Of a DNA stretch of 64,000 nucleotides, positions 48,162-56,954 are shown in pieces. Position 1 is the stretch's first letter; each line of letters begins with the position of its first letter. Below the pieces are notes generated by a model. That model searched no databases, had not been told where the DNA came from, and was given only the letters and a program-made list of their open reading frames with translations. Source of the stretch: RPQJ01 sp963762315 (GTDB lineage Bacteria; Pseudomonadota; Gammaproteobacteria; Steroidobacterales; Steroidobacteraceae); the NCBI GenBank assembly GCA_963762315.1, contig CAVXKO010000004.1, positions 1,402,579 through 1,466,578 of the forward strand, given 5' to 3'. The position numbers and the translations under genes are program-made.

Positions 48162-49205
48162 TCATTCGAGGCAGTGCGCGAAGAGGTCGCGCAGGACTGC
48201 CGTCTCCTTCAGGAAAGCGTCGTGGCCATAGATGGAACTGATTTCGAGCAGCTGGCAGGTGCCGGCGAGGCGATCGCGCAGCTCACGGATGTCGGACAGC
48301 GGGACGAGCTGGTCCTCCTCGACGCCGACCACCGTCACGTGCGAGTGGATCCGCTCCGGCTCGATGCGGTGCAGGTCGATCGACTCCGAGAGGGTGACGA
48401 ATGCCTCCGGCCTGTAATAGGCCGCATAACTCTCGCCTCGCGACATCAGGTACTGCTCGACGGGGAATACGAAACCCTCGCCGCCCGGCGCAGGCTGCGG
48501 CAGACCGGCAGCGAACCGCTCGTCGAATTCGCGGGCGGTACGGTAGGTGGCCATGGCCAGTGCCCGAGCCAGCACCAGGCCGCGCGGACCTTCGCCATGG
48601 CGGATCGCGTAGCGCACGATGTTTCGCTGCACGGAACGCCAGGCCGTGGACATCGGATGCGTGCGATGGGCGGCGCTGAAAATCACCATGCGGCCTGCGA
48701 GTTCCGGTCGCCGCTCGGCGAGCGCCAGGGTCACCATGCCGCCGTAGGACGCGCCGACCGTGCCCCACAGTTGCGCCAGGCCGAGGTGCTTCAGGAGTGC
48801 GGCGACGCACTCGACCTGGTCGTAGGCGCTGATGCTTGGGAAGGTCGCGCCCTGCGCGGGGCCCGTCGAGCGGTGCCCGCCCCCCAGCCAATCGATGCCG
48901 AGGATGCGGAAGCGGTCGCTGTCGAGCGATTTTCCGGGACCGACCATCTCGTCCCACCAGCCGAACTCGCCTTCCCGCACCGCGCTGATGTTCCTGCCCG
49001 AGGAGATACCGCCCAGCACGAGCACCACGGGCGCCTCCCGGGCGCCGGTCATGCGGTACGCGATCTCGACCGATTCCAGCCGGCCGCCGAAATGCAGGGC
49101 TAGCGGCCCGTCGAGCGCGATCACGCCTTCCCGCAGCTCGTGGCCGTCCGGGATCGTGAGGGCCGCCTGGGGCGGCTCGGCAGGTTTCGAAGGCGCAGTC
49201 GACAC
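48162..49205 (-). CDS. metX: Homoserine O-acyltransferase MetX (probably succinyltransferase)
   Basis: Activates homoserine for methionine synthesis. Alpha/beta-hydrolase fold of 347 residues: LGGISSGRNIS, the nucleophile elbow GASYGGM, Asp in GVEEDQLVPLSD and His in YGHDAFLKE. Xanthomonad enzymes of this form use succinyl-CoA although they belong to the MetX family; that is an inference here. The start is the GTG at 49205, with GGAG 5 bases before. The longer open frame upstream runs through the riboswitch and is not coding. Confidence 0.92.
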   Translation of the reverse strand: MSTAPSKPAEPPQAALTIPDGHELREGVIALDGPLALHFGGRLESVEIAYRMTGAREAPVVLVLGGISSGRNISAVREGEFGWWDEMVGPGKSLDSDRFRILGIDWLGGGHRSTGPAQGATFPSISAYDQVECVAALLKHLGLAQLWGTVGASYGGMVTLALAERRPELAGRMVIFSAAHRTHPMSTAWRSVQRNIVRYAIRHGEGPRGLVLARALAMATYRTAREFDERFAAGLPQPAPGGEGFVFPVEQYLMSRGESYAAYYRPEAFVTLSESIDLHRIEPERIHSHVTVVGVEEDQLVPLSDIRELRDRLAGTCQLLEISSIYGHDAFLKETAVLRDLFAHCLE

Positions 49206-49329
49206 GCAAGCTCCAACACAGCGGGCAGCCGGGGCCAGCCCATTGAACGGTACGAGATTCCAGGGGGTGCGCGTGCGACGGTTGCGGCGACCAACACCCC
49301 CGGCCGGAACCGGGGCAGCCTCGCTGCAA

Positions 49330-49439
49330 CTCATCTTCCGGCGGACCGTGTCCCCGTGGAGTTGGCACCATTTCGGGCGGGTTGGGCCCGATGGTTGCCC
49401 CGGCTTCAAAGGGCCATTCCCTCAGCCGGTCTCGATGAG
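49330..49439 (-). promoter_or_regulatory. SAM-I (S-box) riboswitch upstream of metX-metB
   Basis: On the minus strand the leader begins CTCATCGAGA and ends GAAGATGAG, forming the P1 stem. Between them are the S-box landmarks in order: GGCTGAGGGA (P2 with kink-turn bases), TGGCCC, TTGAAGCCGGGGCAACC (J3/4 and the pseudoknot side), ATGGTGCCAACTCC (P3/P4 strand) and a last hairpin. Class I S-boxes bind S-adenosylmethionine and shut off methionine genes. The end of the element is about 125 bases from the metX start, leaving room for a terminator or ribosome-site sequester. Confidence 0.93.
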
Positions 49440-49447
49440 TGGGGCAA

Positions 49448-49477
49448 ATTCTAGGGGCCGGGACCCTCGAGCGTCAA
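49448..49477 (-). promoter_or_regulatory. Promoter of metX-metB
   Basis: TTGACG (49472-49477) and TAGAAT (49448-49453) on the minus strand, 18-base spacing. The predicted start is at about 49441, two bases before the riboswitch P1 stem. This agreement supports both calls. Confidence 0.75.
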
Positions 49478-49489
49478 GGATTTCCGGGG

Positions 49490-49516
49490 TTGCGGCGCCT
49501 CCTTCCAATGTATTAA
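49490..49516 (+). promoter_or_regulatory. Possible promoter of the his operon
   Basis: TTGCGG (49490-49495) and TATTAA (49511-49516), 15-base spacing (short). The -10 lies inside the palindromic operator, so bound regulator would block it. Confidence 0.4.
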
Positions 49517-49536
49517 TGTGCTAGCACGTTAATACA
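49509..49536 (+). promoter_or_regulatory. Palindromic operator for the TrpR-like regulator
   Basis: TGTATTAA-TGTGCTAGCACG-TTAATACA: a 28-base inverted repeat with one mismatched pair. The centre GTGCTAGCAC contains CTAG, the core that TrpR repressors contact. It lies 18 bases before the regulator gene and over its -10. Confidence 0.8.
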
Positions 49537-49553
49537 CTGAGACGAACCGGACC

Positions 49554-49862
49554 GTGAAGAACCACCGAGGCATCACCCCCCGCCAGGAAGCCGCCGCGGA
49601 ACGCTCGCTCATGCAGGCCGTGCTCACCCTGCGCACGGTCGAAGAATGCCGCGACTTCTTCCGCGACCTCTGCACGCCCGCCGAGCTGCAGGCGCTCGCG
49701 GACCGCTGGACGGTCGTCGGGCTGCTGCAGGACGGCCTGCCCTATCGGGAGATCAACCGCCAGACCGGCGTCAGCGTCACCACCATCGGGCGCGTCGCCC
49801 GTTACCTCGCTGCCGGCAACGGCGGCTACGCGCTGGCGGCCCGCCGCCTGAAGGAGCGTTGA
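49554..49862 (+). CDS. hisR: TrpR/YerC-YecD family regulator, probable histidine repressor
   Basis: A 102-residue helical DNA-binding protein of the TrpR superfamily. The helix-turn-helix is LPYREINRQTGVSVTTIGRV, with the upstream core FFRDLCTPAELQALADRW typical of the YerC branch. It begins with GTG and ends one base before hisG, so it is cotranscribed with the his genes. A TrpR-type histidine regulator (HisR) has been proposed for Xanthomonadales by comparative genomics; the name is used here on that basis and on position. Histidine is the likely corepressor. Confidence 0.78.
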   Translation: MKNHRGITPRQEAAAERSLMQAVLTLRTVEECRDFFRDLCTPAELQALADRWTVVGLLQDGLPYREINRQTGVSVTTIGRVARYLAAGNGGYALAARRLKER

Positions 49863-49863
49863 C

Positions 49864-50766
49864 ATGGAGAATCGCCAGCAGCGGCTGCGCATCGCCGTCC
49901 AGAAATCCGGCCGCCTGACCGACGACTCGCTCGACCTGCTGCGCCGCTGCGGCCTGAAGTTCAGCCGCGGCAAGGACCAGTTGATGTGCTACGGCGAGAA
50001 CATGCCGCTCGACGTGCTGTTCGTGCGCGACGACGACATCCCGGACCTCGTCCAGGAGGACGTCTGCGACCTCGGCATCGTCGGCATCAACGTGATCGAG
50101 GAAAAGCGCCTCGCCATGGCGGCGCGCGGGGCCACGTCCAGCTTCGAACTGCTGCAGCGCATGGACTTCGGCCGCTGCCGCCTGTCGATCGCGGTGCCCG
50201 AGGACTTCAAGTACGAAGGCATCAAGAGCATCGCCGGCCGGCGGATCGCCACGACCTACCCCAACGTGCTGGCGCGTTTCCTGCGCGAGAACTCGCTCGA
50301 GGCGGAAGTCGTCACGCTGTCGGGCGCCGTCGAGATCGCGCCGCGCCTCGGCCGGTCGGACATGATCTGCGACCTCGTCTCGACCGGCTCCACGCTGAGC
50401 GCCAACCACCTGCGGGAAGTCGAAGTGGTGCTCGAGAGCCAGGCCGCCCTCGTGCGCACGCCGGTCGCGCTGCCCGACGAAAAAGCCGACTGGGTGCGTC
50501 GCCTGCTGATGCGCATCGACGGCGTTCAGCAGGTGAAGGAAAGCAAGTACATCATGCTGCACGCGCCGCGCTCGGCGCTGGCGCAGATCGCCAAGCTGCT
50601 GCCGGGCAGCGAGTCGCCGACGGTGCTGCCGCTCGACGGCACGGGCGACAAGGTCGCGGTGCATGCGGTGTGCCGTGAAACCGTCTTCTGGGAGACGCTC
50701 GAAAGCCTCAAGGCCGCGGGCGCAAGCGCGGTGCTGGTGCTGCCGGTCGAGAAAATGCTCGCATGA
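49864..50766 (+). CDS. hisG: ATP phosphoribosyltransferase HisG (long form)
   Basis: First step of histidine synthesis, joining ATP and PRPP. The 300 residues include the C-terminal ACT-like regulatory domain of the long, HisZ-independent form, the usual target of histidine feedback. Visible are IAVQKSGRLTDDSLDLLRRCG, the PRPP loop CDLVSTGSTLSANHL and the C-terminal KYIMLHAPRSALAQI. The stop overlaps the hisD ATG. Confidence 0.96.
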   Translation: MENRQQRLRIAVQKSGRLTDDSLDLLRRCGLKFSRGKDQLMCYGENMPLDVLFVRDDDIPDLVQEDVCDLGIVGINVIEEKRLAMAARGATSSFELLQRMDFGRCRLSIAVPEDFKYEGIKSIAGRRIATTYPNVLARFLRENSLEAEVVTLSGAVEIAPRLGRSDMICDLVSTGSTLSANHLREVEVVLESQAALVRTPVALPDEKADWVRRLLMRIDGVQQVKESKYIMLHAPRSALAQIAKLLPGSESPTVLPLDGTGDKVAVHAVCRETVFWETLESLKAAGASAVLVLPVEKMLA

Positions 50767-52088
50767 ACCGCACGCTCGACATCCTGGAGTGGTCTTCGCT
50801 CGACGAGGCGCGCCGCACCGCGGTGCTGCGTCGCCCCGCGCAGCGCGAGGCCGCGAGCCTGCTCGAGCGCGCCGGCCGCATCGTCTCGGACGTGCGCGAG
50901 CGTGGCGATGCGGCGCTCGTCGAATACACCGAGCGGCTCGACAAGGTCCGACTCGCGTCGTTTGCGGTGACGGAGGACGAGTTTCGCGCAGCCGAAGCCG
51001 CCCTGACCGCCGAGCAGCTCGCCGCACTGCGACGCGCGATCGGCACCGTCACACGCTTCCATGAAACGCAGTCGCTCGAGGCGATCCGGCTCGAAACCTC
51101 GCCGGGCGTGATCTGCGAACGCCACATGGTGCCGCTCAACGCCGTCGGCTTGTACGTGCCCGCCGGCACGGCGCCGCTGCCTTCGACGGCGCTGATGCTG
51201 GCCATTCCGGCGCGCATTGCGGGATGCCCGGTGCGCGTGATGTGCACGCCGCCGCGTCCGGACGGCAGCGCCGACCCGGCCGTGTTGACGGTCGCCCGCC
51301 TGTGCGGCGTCGAGCAGGTGTTCAAGCTCGGCGGCGCGCAGGCCGTGGCCGCCATGGCGTACGGCACGGCGACCGTGCCGAAGGTGGACAAGATCTTCGG
51401 ACCCGGCAACTCGTGGGTGACGGCCGCCAAGCAGATCGTTTCGGCCGACGCGGACGGCGCGGCACTCGACATGCCGGCGGGCCCTTCCGAAGTGCTGGTG
51501 ATCGCCGACGCGGGCGCCCGCCCCGCCTTCGTCGCCGCCGACCTGCTCGCGCAGGCCGAACACAGCGAGGACGCGCAGGTCGTGCTGGTCACGACCTCGC
51601 GGGAGATCGCAGCCGCCTGCATCGCGGAAGTGGAGCGCCAGATGGTTCTCCTGCCCCGTCGCGACATCGTGGCGAAGTCGATCGCCGAGAGCCGCGTCCT
51701 CGTCGTGCCGAATCTCGAGACGGCGCTCGACGTGTCGAATCGCTATGCGCCGGAGCACCTGATCCTGCAGGTCGAATCGCCGCGCCAGTGGCTGCCGCGC
51801 GTGCGCAACGCAGGCTCCGTGTTCCTCGGCGCCTGGACGCCGGAGACGATGGGCGACTACTGCAGCGGCACCAACCACGTGCTGCCCACCTACGGCCACG
51901 CACGGGCCTACAGCGGCCTCGGGGTGCTCGATTTCGTGAAACGCATGACCGTGCAGGAAGTTACGCGCGAAGGCCTCGCCGACCTCGGCCTGACGGCGCG
52001 CACGCTGGCAAGGCTGGAATCGCTGGACGCGCATGCCAACGCGGTGACGGTGCGGCTCGATGCGATCGCGACGGAGTCGCGGCCATGA
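50763..52088 (+). CDS. hisD: Histidinol dehydrogenase HisD
   Basis: Zinc enzyme oxidising histidinol to histidine in two NAD-linked steps. The 441 residues carry NAVGLYVPAGTAPLPSTA, KIFGPGNSWVTAAKQ, MPAGPSEVLVIAD, the zinc/catalytic LLAQAEHSEDAQ and CSGTNHVLPT. Intact; its stop overlaps the hisC ATG. Confidence 0.97.
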   Translation: MNRTLDILEWSSLDEARRTAVLRRPAQREAASLLERAGRIVSDVRERGDAALVEYTERLDKVRLASFAVTEDEFRAAEAALTAEQLAALRRAIGTVTRFHETQSLEAIRLETSPGVICERHMVPLNAVGLYVPAGTAPLPSTALMLAIPARIAGCPVRVMCTPPRPDGSADPAVLTVARLCGVEQVFKLGGAQAVAAMAYGTATVPKVDKIFGPGNSWVTAAKQIVSADADGAALDMPAGPSEVLVIADAGARPAFVAADLLAQAEHSEDAQVVLVTTSREIAAACIAEVERQMVLLPRRDIVAKSIAESRVLVVPNLETALDVSNRYAPEHLILQVESPRQWLPRVRNAGSVFLGAWTPETMGDYCSGTNHVLPTYGHARAYSGLGVLDFVKRMTVQEVTREGLADLGLTARTLARLESLDAHANAVTVRLDAIATESRP

Positions 52089-53141
52089 GTTCCGTGCTGT
52101 CGCTGGCGCGTCCCGACATCCTGCAGCTGCAACCCTACCAGCACGCCACATGGGACCCGTCGCTCGAGCGCATGCACGCCAACGAAATGCCGTGGCGCGC
52201 GCAGGGCGACAATTCCGCGGCGGGCCTCAACCGCTATCCGGAGCCGCAGCCGAAGGTGCTCGTCGATCGCATGGCGCAGCTCTACGGCGTTCCGGCCTCG
52301 CGCGTGCTGGTTGGACGCGGCAGCGACGAGGCCATCGACCTGCTGGTGCGCGCATTCTGCCGCGCCGGGCAGGACAGCGTGGTCATCTGCCCCCCGACTT
52401 TCGGCTTCTACAAGGTGGCCGCGAAGATCCAGGGCGCGCAGGTGATCGAGGTGCCGCTGCGGCGCGACGGCTTTGCGCTCGATACGGACGCCGTGATCGC
52501 CTCCGGTCGCACCGCGAAGATCGTGTTCCTGTGCTCGCCGAACAATCCGACGGGGAACCTGCTCGACGAGGCGGCGATGCTGCGCATCTGCCGTGAACTG
52601 GCGACGACCTCGCTCGTCTGCGTGGACGAGGCGTACATCGAATTCGCGGGGCGAGCCAGCCTCTCGGCGCGGCTCGACGAGTTCCCGAACCTCGTGCTGC
52701 TGCGGACCTTGTCGAAGGCGTACGCGCTCGCGGGCGCCCGCCTCGGCACGCTGATTGCCGGCGAAGAGATCGTGAGCCTGCTGAAGCGCATCATCCCGCC
52801 CTACGCAATCCCCGCCTCTACCGTCGAGGACGTGCTGCGCCTGACCGAAGCGCCGCAACGCGCCGAGTTCGGCGGCAAGGATCCAGACCCTGATCGAGGA
52901 ACGCGGACGCCTGCAGGCGCGCCTCGCGAAGATGCCGGTCGTCGTGCGCCAGTTCCCGTCGGACGCCAATTTCCTGCTGGTCGAGTTCCGCGACGCGCGC
53001 GCGGCGCTGGAGGCCGGTAAATCGACCGGACTGCTCGTGCGTGATTTCAGCACGGCCCCCGGCCTCACGAATTGCCTGCGCATCTCGGTCGGCACCCCGG
53101 ATCAGAACGAGCGGCTGATGGCCGCCCTGGAGCGTCCATGA
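52085..53141 (+). CDS. hisC: Histidinol-phosphate aminotransferase HisC (one frameshift)
   Basis: PLP aminotransferase converting imidazole-acetol phosphate. Visible are LNRYPEPQP, VGRGSDEAIDLL, CSPNNPTGNL, VDEAYIEFAG and the PLP-Lys motif TLSKAYALAGARLG. A single extra base at about 52870 separates the last 90 residues; in the other frame the chain continues RIQTLIEERGRLQARLAKM to the normal end NCLRISVGTPDQNERL. Corrected length 351. Confidence 0.95.
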
Positions 53142-54214
53142 GCGGCGATCGCATCCTGTTCATCGACCGTGACGGCACGTTGATCGCCGAGCCTCCAGAC
53201 CACCAGGTGGACGCGCTGCACAAGCTGCGCCTGCTGCCGGGCGTCGTGCCTGCCCTGCTCGAGCTCAAGCGCGCGGGCTATCGCTTCGTGCTGGTCAGCA
53301 ACCAGGACGGGCTCGGCACCGATTCCTTCCCCGAGCCGACGTTCCGCGAGCCGCAGGACTTCCTGCGCGAGCTGTTCGCGTCGCAGGGCATCACCTTCGA
53401 CGCGGAATTCTTCTGCCCCCACTTCCCGAAGGACGGCTGCGACTGCCGCAAGCCGCGCATCGGCCTGCTGACGGAGTTCCTCGCGGCCCGCAGTCTCGAC
53501 GTCCGGCACAGCTACGTCGTCGGCGACCGCGACACCGACATGCAGCTGGCTGCGAACCTCGGCATCCAGGGACTGCGCGTGCGGCTCGGCGGCACGGACG
53601 AAGAAACCTGGCCGGCGATCACGACACGCCTCTGCCGCCTGGAGCGTTCGGCGAGCATCAAGCGGGTGACCAAGGAAACGAACATCGCGGTCGACGTGAA
53701 CCTCGACCGGACCTCGCCCATCGCGATCTCGACCGGCATCGGTTTCTTCGATCACATGATCGAGCAGGTCGCGCGGCACGGCGGCTTCGCGTTGCAGCTC
53801 ACTTGCAAGGGCGACCTCGAGGTGGACGAGCACCACACGGTCGAAGACTGTGCGCTGGCGCTCGGCCAGGCGCTGCGCGAGGCGCTCGGCGACAAGCGCG
53901 GCATCGCGCGCTTCGGCTTCCTGCTGCCGATGGACGAAGCGCGCGCGCAGGTCGCCATCGACCTGTCGGGTCGCGCGTACGCCGTCTTCGAAGGCCAGTT
54001 CGGGCGGGATGCCGTGGGGGGCCTGCCGACCGAACTCGTGCCGCACTTCTTCCGTTCGCTCGGCGAGAGCCTCGGCGCGGCGATCCACATCCAGGTGCAG
54101 GGCGAGAACACGCACCACATGGTCGAGGCCTGCTTCAAGGGCGTCGGCCGCGCGCTGCGCCAGGCGCTGCGCGTCGAAGGCACGGAGTTGCCGAGCAGCA
54201 AGGGCGTGCTGTGA
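53138..54214 (+). CDS. hisB: Bifunctional histidinol-phosphatase / imidazoleglycerol-phosphate dehydratase HisB
   Basis: The N-terminal HAD phosphatase (FIDRDGTL with D10/D12, SNQDGLGT, the zinc cluster CPHFPKDGCDCRKP, and GDRDTDMQ) is fused to the C-terminal dehydratase (FFDHMIEQVARHGG, DEHHTVEDCALALGQ, ENTHHMVEACFKG). The 358-residue fusion is as in Enterobacteria and Xanthomonads. The start overlaps the hisC stop (ATGA). Confidence 0.97.
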   Translation: MSGDRILFIDRDGTLIAEPPDHQVDALHKLRLLPGVVPALLELKRAGYRFVLVSNQDGLGTDSFPEPTFREPQDFLRELFASQGITFDAEFFCPHFPKDGCDCRKPRIGLLTEFLAARSLDVRHSYVVGDRDTDMQLAANLGIQGLRVRLGGTDEETWPAITTRLCRLERSASIKRVTKETNIAVDVNLDRTSPIAISTGIGFFDHMIEQVARHGGFALQLTCKGDLEVDEHHTVEDCALALGQALREALGDKRGIARFGFLLPMDEARAQVAIDLSGRAYAVFEGQFGRDAVGGLPTELVPHFFRSLGESLGAAIHIQVQGENTHHMVEACFKGVGRALRQALRVEGTELPSSKGVL

Positions 54215-54224
54215 GGGCGCGGGA

Positions 54225-54834
54225 ATGACGGACGTCGTCATCATCGACAACGGCGGCGCGAACATCGCCTCGCTGCGCTATGCGCTGCAGCGGCTGGGTG
54301 TCACGTCCCACCTGACGGCGGATCCGACACGAGATCCGCGCGGGCCGGCGCGTCATCCTGCCGGGCGTCGGCGCCGCGGCGGACGCGATGCAGCGGCTCC
54401 ACGCGCTCGAACTGGTCGACGTGATTTCGCAGCTGGCCCAGCCCGTGCTCGGCATCTGCCTCGGCATGCAGTTGCTGTTCGCCGAGAGCGAGGAAGGCAC
54501 GGACGGCGACGACACCGAATGCCTCGGCATCATTGCGGAGCGCGTGTCCCGGCTCGCCGGCCGGCCCGACCTGCCGGTGCCGCACATGGGCTGGAACCAG
54601 GTCCGCACGACGCAGGTGTCGCCGCTGTTCGCCGGGATCGAGCCGGGCGCCTATGTGTACTTCGTCCACAGCTACGCCGCGCCCGTCGGCCCATGGACGC
54701 TGGCGACGACGGATTACGGCGGAGAATTCTCCTCGGCCGTGCAGCACGAGAATTTTCACGGCGTGCAGTTTCACCCGGAACGCTCGGCACAGGCCGGCAG
54801 CCGCCTGCTCGCGAATTTCCTGGAGCTGCGCTGA
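54225..54834 (+). CDS. hisH: Imidazole glycerol phosphate synthase, glutaminase subunit HisH (one frameshift)
   Basis: Class I glutamine amidotransferase supplying ammonia to HisF. The nucleophile Cys is in LGICLGMQLLF and the His/Glu pair in GVQFHPERS. One extra base at about 54330 (corrected chain TADPTEIRAGRRVILPGVG) breaks the frame after 35 residues. Corrected length about 202. The stop overlaps the hisA ATG. Confidence 0.94.
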
Positions 54835-55577
54835 TGCTGCTCATTCCCGCCATCGACATCCGCGGCGGCCGGTGCGTGCGCCTGCTGCAGGGCCGCTTCG
54901 ACGCCGAGACCGTGTACGCGGAAGATCCCTGCGTGGTGCTCGAGCAATATCTCGCGTTCGGTGCGAGCCGCATCCACGTCGTCGACCTCGACGGCGCGCG
55001 CGAAGGCTCGCAGGGCAACCGCGAGGCGCTGGCGCGGCTGGTCGCCGCATCGCCGGCCCAGTCGCTGCAGGTGGGAGGCGGCATTCGCACCCGCCAGACC
55101 GCCGATGAGCTTCTCGCGCTCGGCATCGCGCGGGTCGTGGTCGGCTCGATGGCCGTCACGAAGCCGGCCGAGGTGGAAACCTGGCTGCGTGAACTCGGCC
55201 CGGACCGGGTCGTGCTCGCGTTCGACGTGCGGCTCGATGCCGGCGGCACACCGCGGCTCGCCACCCACGGCTGGGAGCAGCAGACCGAGACGAGGCTGTG
55301 GGACGCCGTCGAGCGCTACCTGCCGCACGGGCTGCGACACGTGCTCTGCACGGATGTCGCCAGGGACGGCGCACTGTCGGGCCCGAACTTGCGGTTGTAC
55401 GCCGAGGCGGTCAAGCGCTTCCCGGGCGTGCAGTGGCAGGCCTCGGGCGGCGTGAGCAGCCTCGCGGACCTGCATGCGCTCGCCCAGACGGGCGCCGCCT
55501 CGGTCGTGAGCGGCCGGGCGCTGCTCGAAGGACGCCTGGACCTCAAGGAGCTCGAGCCATTCTTGCGAAACGCATAA
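54834..55577 (+). CDS. hisA: ProFAR isomerase HisA
   Basis: TIM-barrel Amadori isomerase; 247 residues. Catalytic Asp in IPAIDIRGGRCVRL and in CTDVARDGALSGPN; phosphate-binding VGGGIRT and ASGGVSS. Intact. The last 19 bases overlap the start of hisF. Confidence 0.96.
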   Translation: MLLIPAIDIRGGRCVRLLQGRFDAETVYAEDPCVVLEQYLAFGASRIHVVDLDGAREGSQGNREALARLVAASPAQSLQVGGGIRTRQTADELLALGIARVVVGSMAVTKPAEVETWLRELGPDRVVLAFDVRLDAGGTPRLATHGWEQQTETRLWDAVERYLPHGLRHVLCTDVARDGALSGPNLRLYAEAVKRFPGVQWQASGGVSSLADLHALAQTGAASVVSGRALLEGRLDLKELEPFLRNA

Positions 55578-56328
55578 TTCCCTGCCTCGACGTGCGCGAC
55601 GGCCAGGTCGTAAAAGGCGTGCGCTTTCGCGACCACAAGGTCGTGGGCGACATCCTCGAGCTGGCCGCTCGCTACCGCGCCGAGGGCGCGGACGAGCTCG
55701 TCTTCTACGACATCACGGCGAGTCCGGAGAACCGGTCCGTGGACCGCAGCTGGATCGCGAGCGATCGCCGAGGTGCTCGACATCCCCTTCTGCGTCGCCG
55801 GCGGCATCCGCAGCGTGGCCGACGCGGAAAGCGTGCTGAATGCGGGCGCCGAGAAGATCTCGGTGAACTCGCCGGCCCTCGCCGAGCCCGGGCCTGATCG
55901 ACCAGCTGGCGCGGCGTTTCGGTTCGCAGTGCGTGGTGGTCGGGATCGACAGCCAGACCGTGGGCGGCGATTACGTCGTCTACCAGTTCACAGGCGATCC
56001 GGATCGGTCCCGCAGCACGGCGCGCCGCACCCTCGACTGGGTGAGCGAAGCGCAGGACCGCGGGGCCGGCGAAATCGTCCTCAATTGCATGGCGAGCGAC
56101 GGGGTTCGCACCGGGTACGACCTTGCGCAGTTGCGCCGTGTGCGAGAGGCTTGCCACGTGCCGCTGATCGCCTCGGGGGGCGCCGGCGCACCGGAGCATT
56201 TCGCGGACGTGTTTGCGCAGGCGCGCGTGGACGGCGCGCTGGCGGCAAGCGTCTTCCATTCCGGCGCGATCGCCATCCCCGATCTCAAGCGGTTCCTGCG
56301 CGACCACGACGTCGAGGTGAGATTGTGA
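55559..56328 (+). CDS. hisF: Imidazole glycerol phosphate synthase, cyclase subunit HisF (two frameshifts, apparent ATT start)
   Basis: TIM-barrel cyclase partner of HisH. Catalytic Asps are in IIPCLDVRDGQVVKG and NCMASDGVRTGYD. Extra bases at about 55758 (an A in GCGAGCGATC) and about 55888 (a G in CCCGGGCC) break the frame; corrected, it reads SWIAAIAEVLDIPFCVAGG and PGLIDQLARRFGSQCVVVGIDS, about 255 residues. No ATG, GTG or TTG is in frame near the N-terminus. The family start (MLAKRIIPC) aligns with ATT-CTT-GCG-AAA, with AAGGAG 8 bases before. Confidence 0.92.
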
Positions 56329-56954
56329 CCCCGGAAGCGATCGGCCAGCTCGACTGGAGCAAGGACGACGGATTGCTGCCCGCCATCGTGCAGGACGCAC
56401 GGACCGGGCGCGTCCTGATGCTCGGCTACATGAACCAGGCCGCGCTGCAGGAAACACTGGAAGGCGGACGCGTCGTGTTCTTCAGCCGCTCGCGTGGCGG
56501 ACGCTGGCTGAAGGGCGAGACCTCGGGGCACTACCTGGAGGTCGTGCAGGTCAGCACGGACTGCGACTCGGATGCACTGCTGGTGCTGGCGAACCCCGTG
56601 GGTCCGACCTGTCACAAGGGCACGGTGTCCTGCTTCGACGACGCGCAGGCCACCGATGCGCAACTGCTCGGGTTCCTCGGCATCCTCGAGAAGACGATCG
56701 CCCACCGCATGGCCGAGCAGCCGGAAGGCAGCTACACCGCGCGCCTCGTCGCGCAGGGGCCGAGCCGCATCGCGCAGAAGGTCGGCGAGGAAGGACTCGA
56801 GACCGCGCTGGCGGCCGTCACGCGCGACGATGCCGGCGTGATCGGCGAATCCGCCGACCTGCTCTACCACCTGCTGGTGTTGCTGAAGTCGCGCAACCTG
56901 TCGCTCGCCGACGTCACCCGCGAACTGCAGTCACGCCACACCGCCCGGCCTTGA
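56325..56954 (+). CDS. hisI: Bifunctional phosphoribosyl-AMP cyclohydrolase / phosphoribosyl-ATP pyrophosphatase
   Basis: A 209-residue HisIE fusion. The cyclohydrolase half has GYMNQAALQ, SRSRGGRWLKGETSGH and zinc/metal residues in STDCDSDALL and GPTCHKGTVSCF. The pyrophosphatase half has KVGEEGLETALAAV and ESADLLYHLLVLL. It starts with GTG overlapping the hisF stop (GTGA). Last gene of the operon, meeting the convergent MFS gene at its end. Confidence 0.96.
   Translation: MTPEAIGQLDWSKDDGLLPAIVQDARTGRVLMLGYMNQAALQETLEGGRVVFFSRSRGGRWLKGETSGHYLEVVQVSTDCDSDALLVLANPVGPTCHKGTVSCFDDAQATDAQLLGFLGILEKTIAHRMAEQPEGSYTARLVAQGPSRIAQKVGEEGLETALAAVTRDDAGVIGESADLLYHLLVLLKSRNLSLADVTRELQSRHTARP

Noticed and set aside
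49206..49409. N-terminal extension of metX
   Set aside because: The open frame runs through the SAM riboswitch; the GTG at 49205 has a ribosome site and fits the family.
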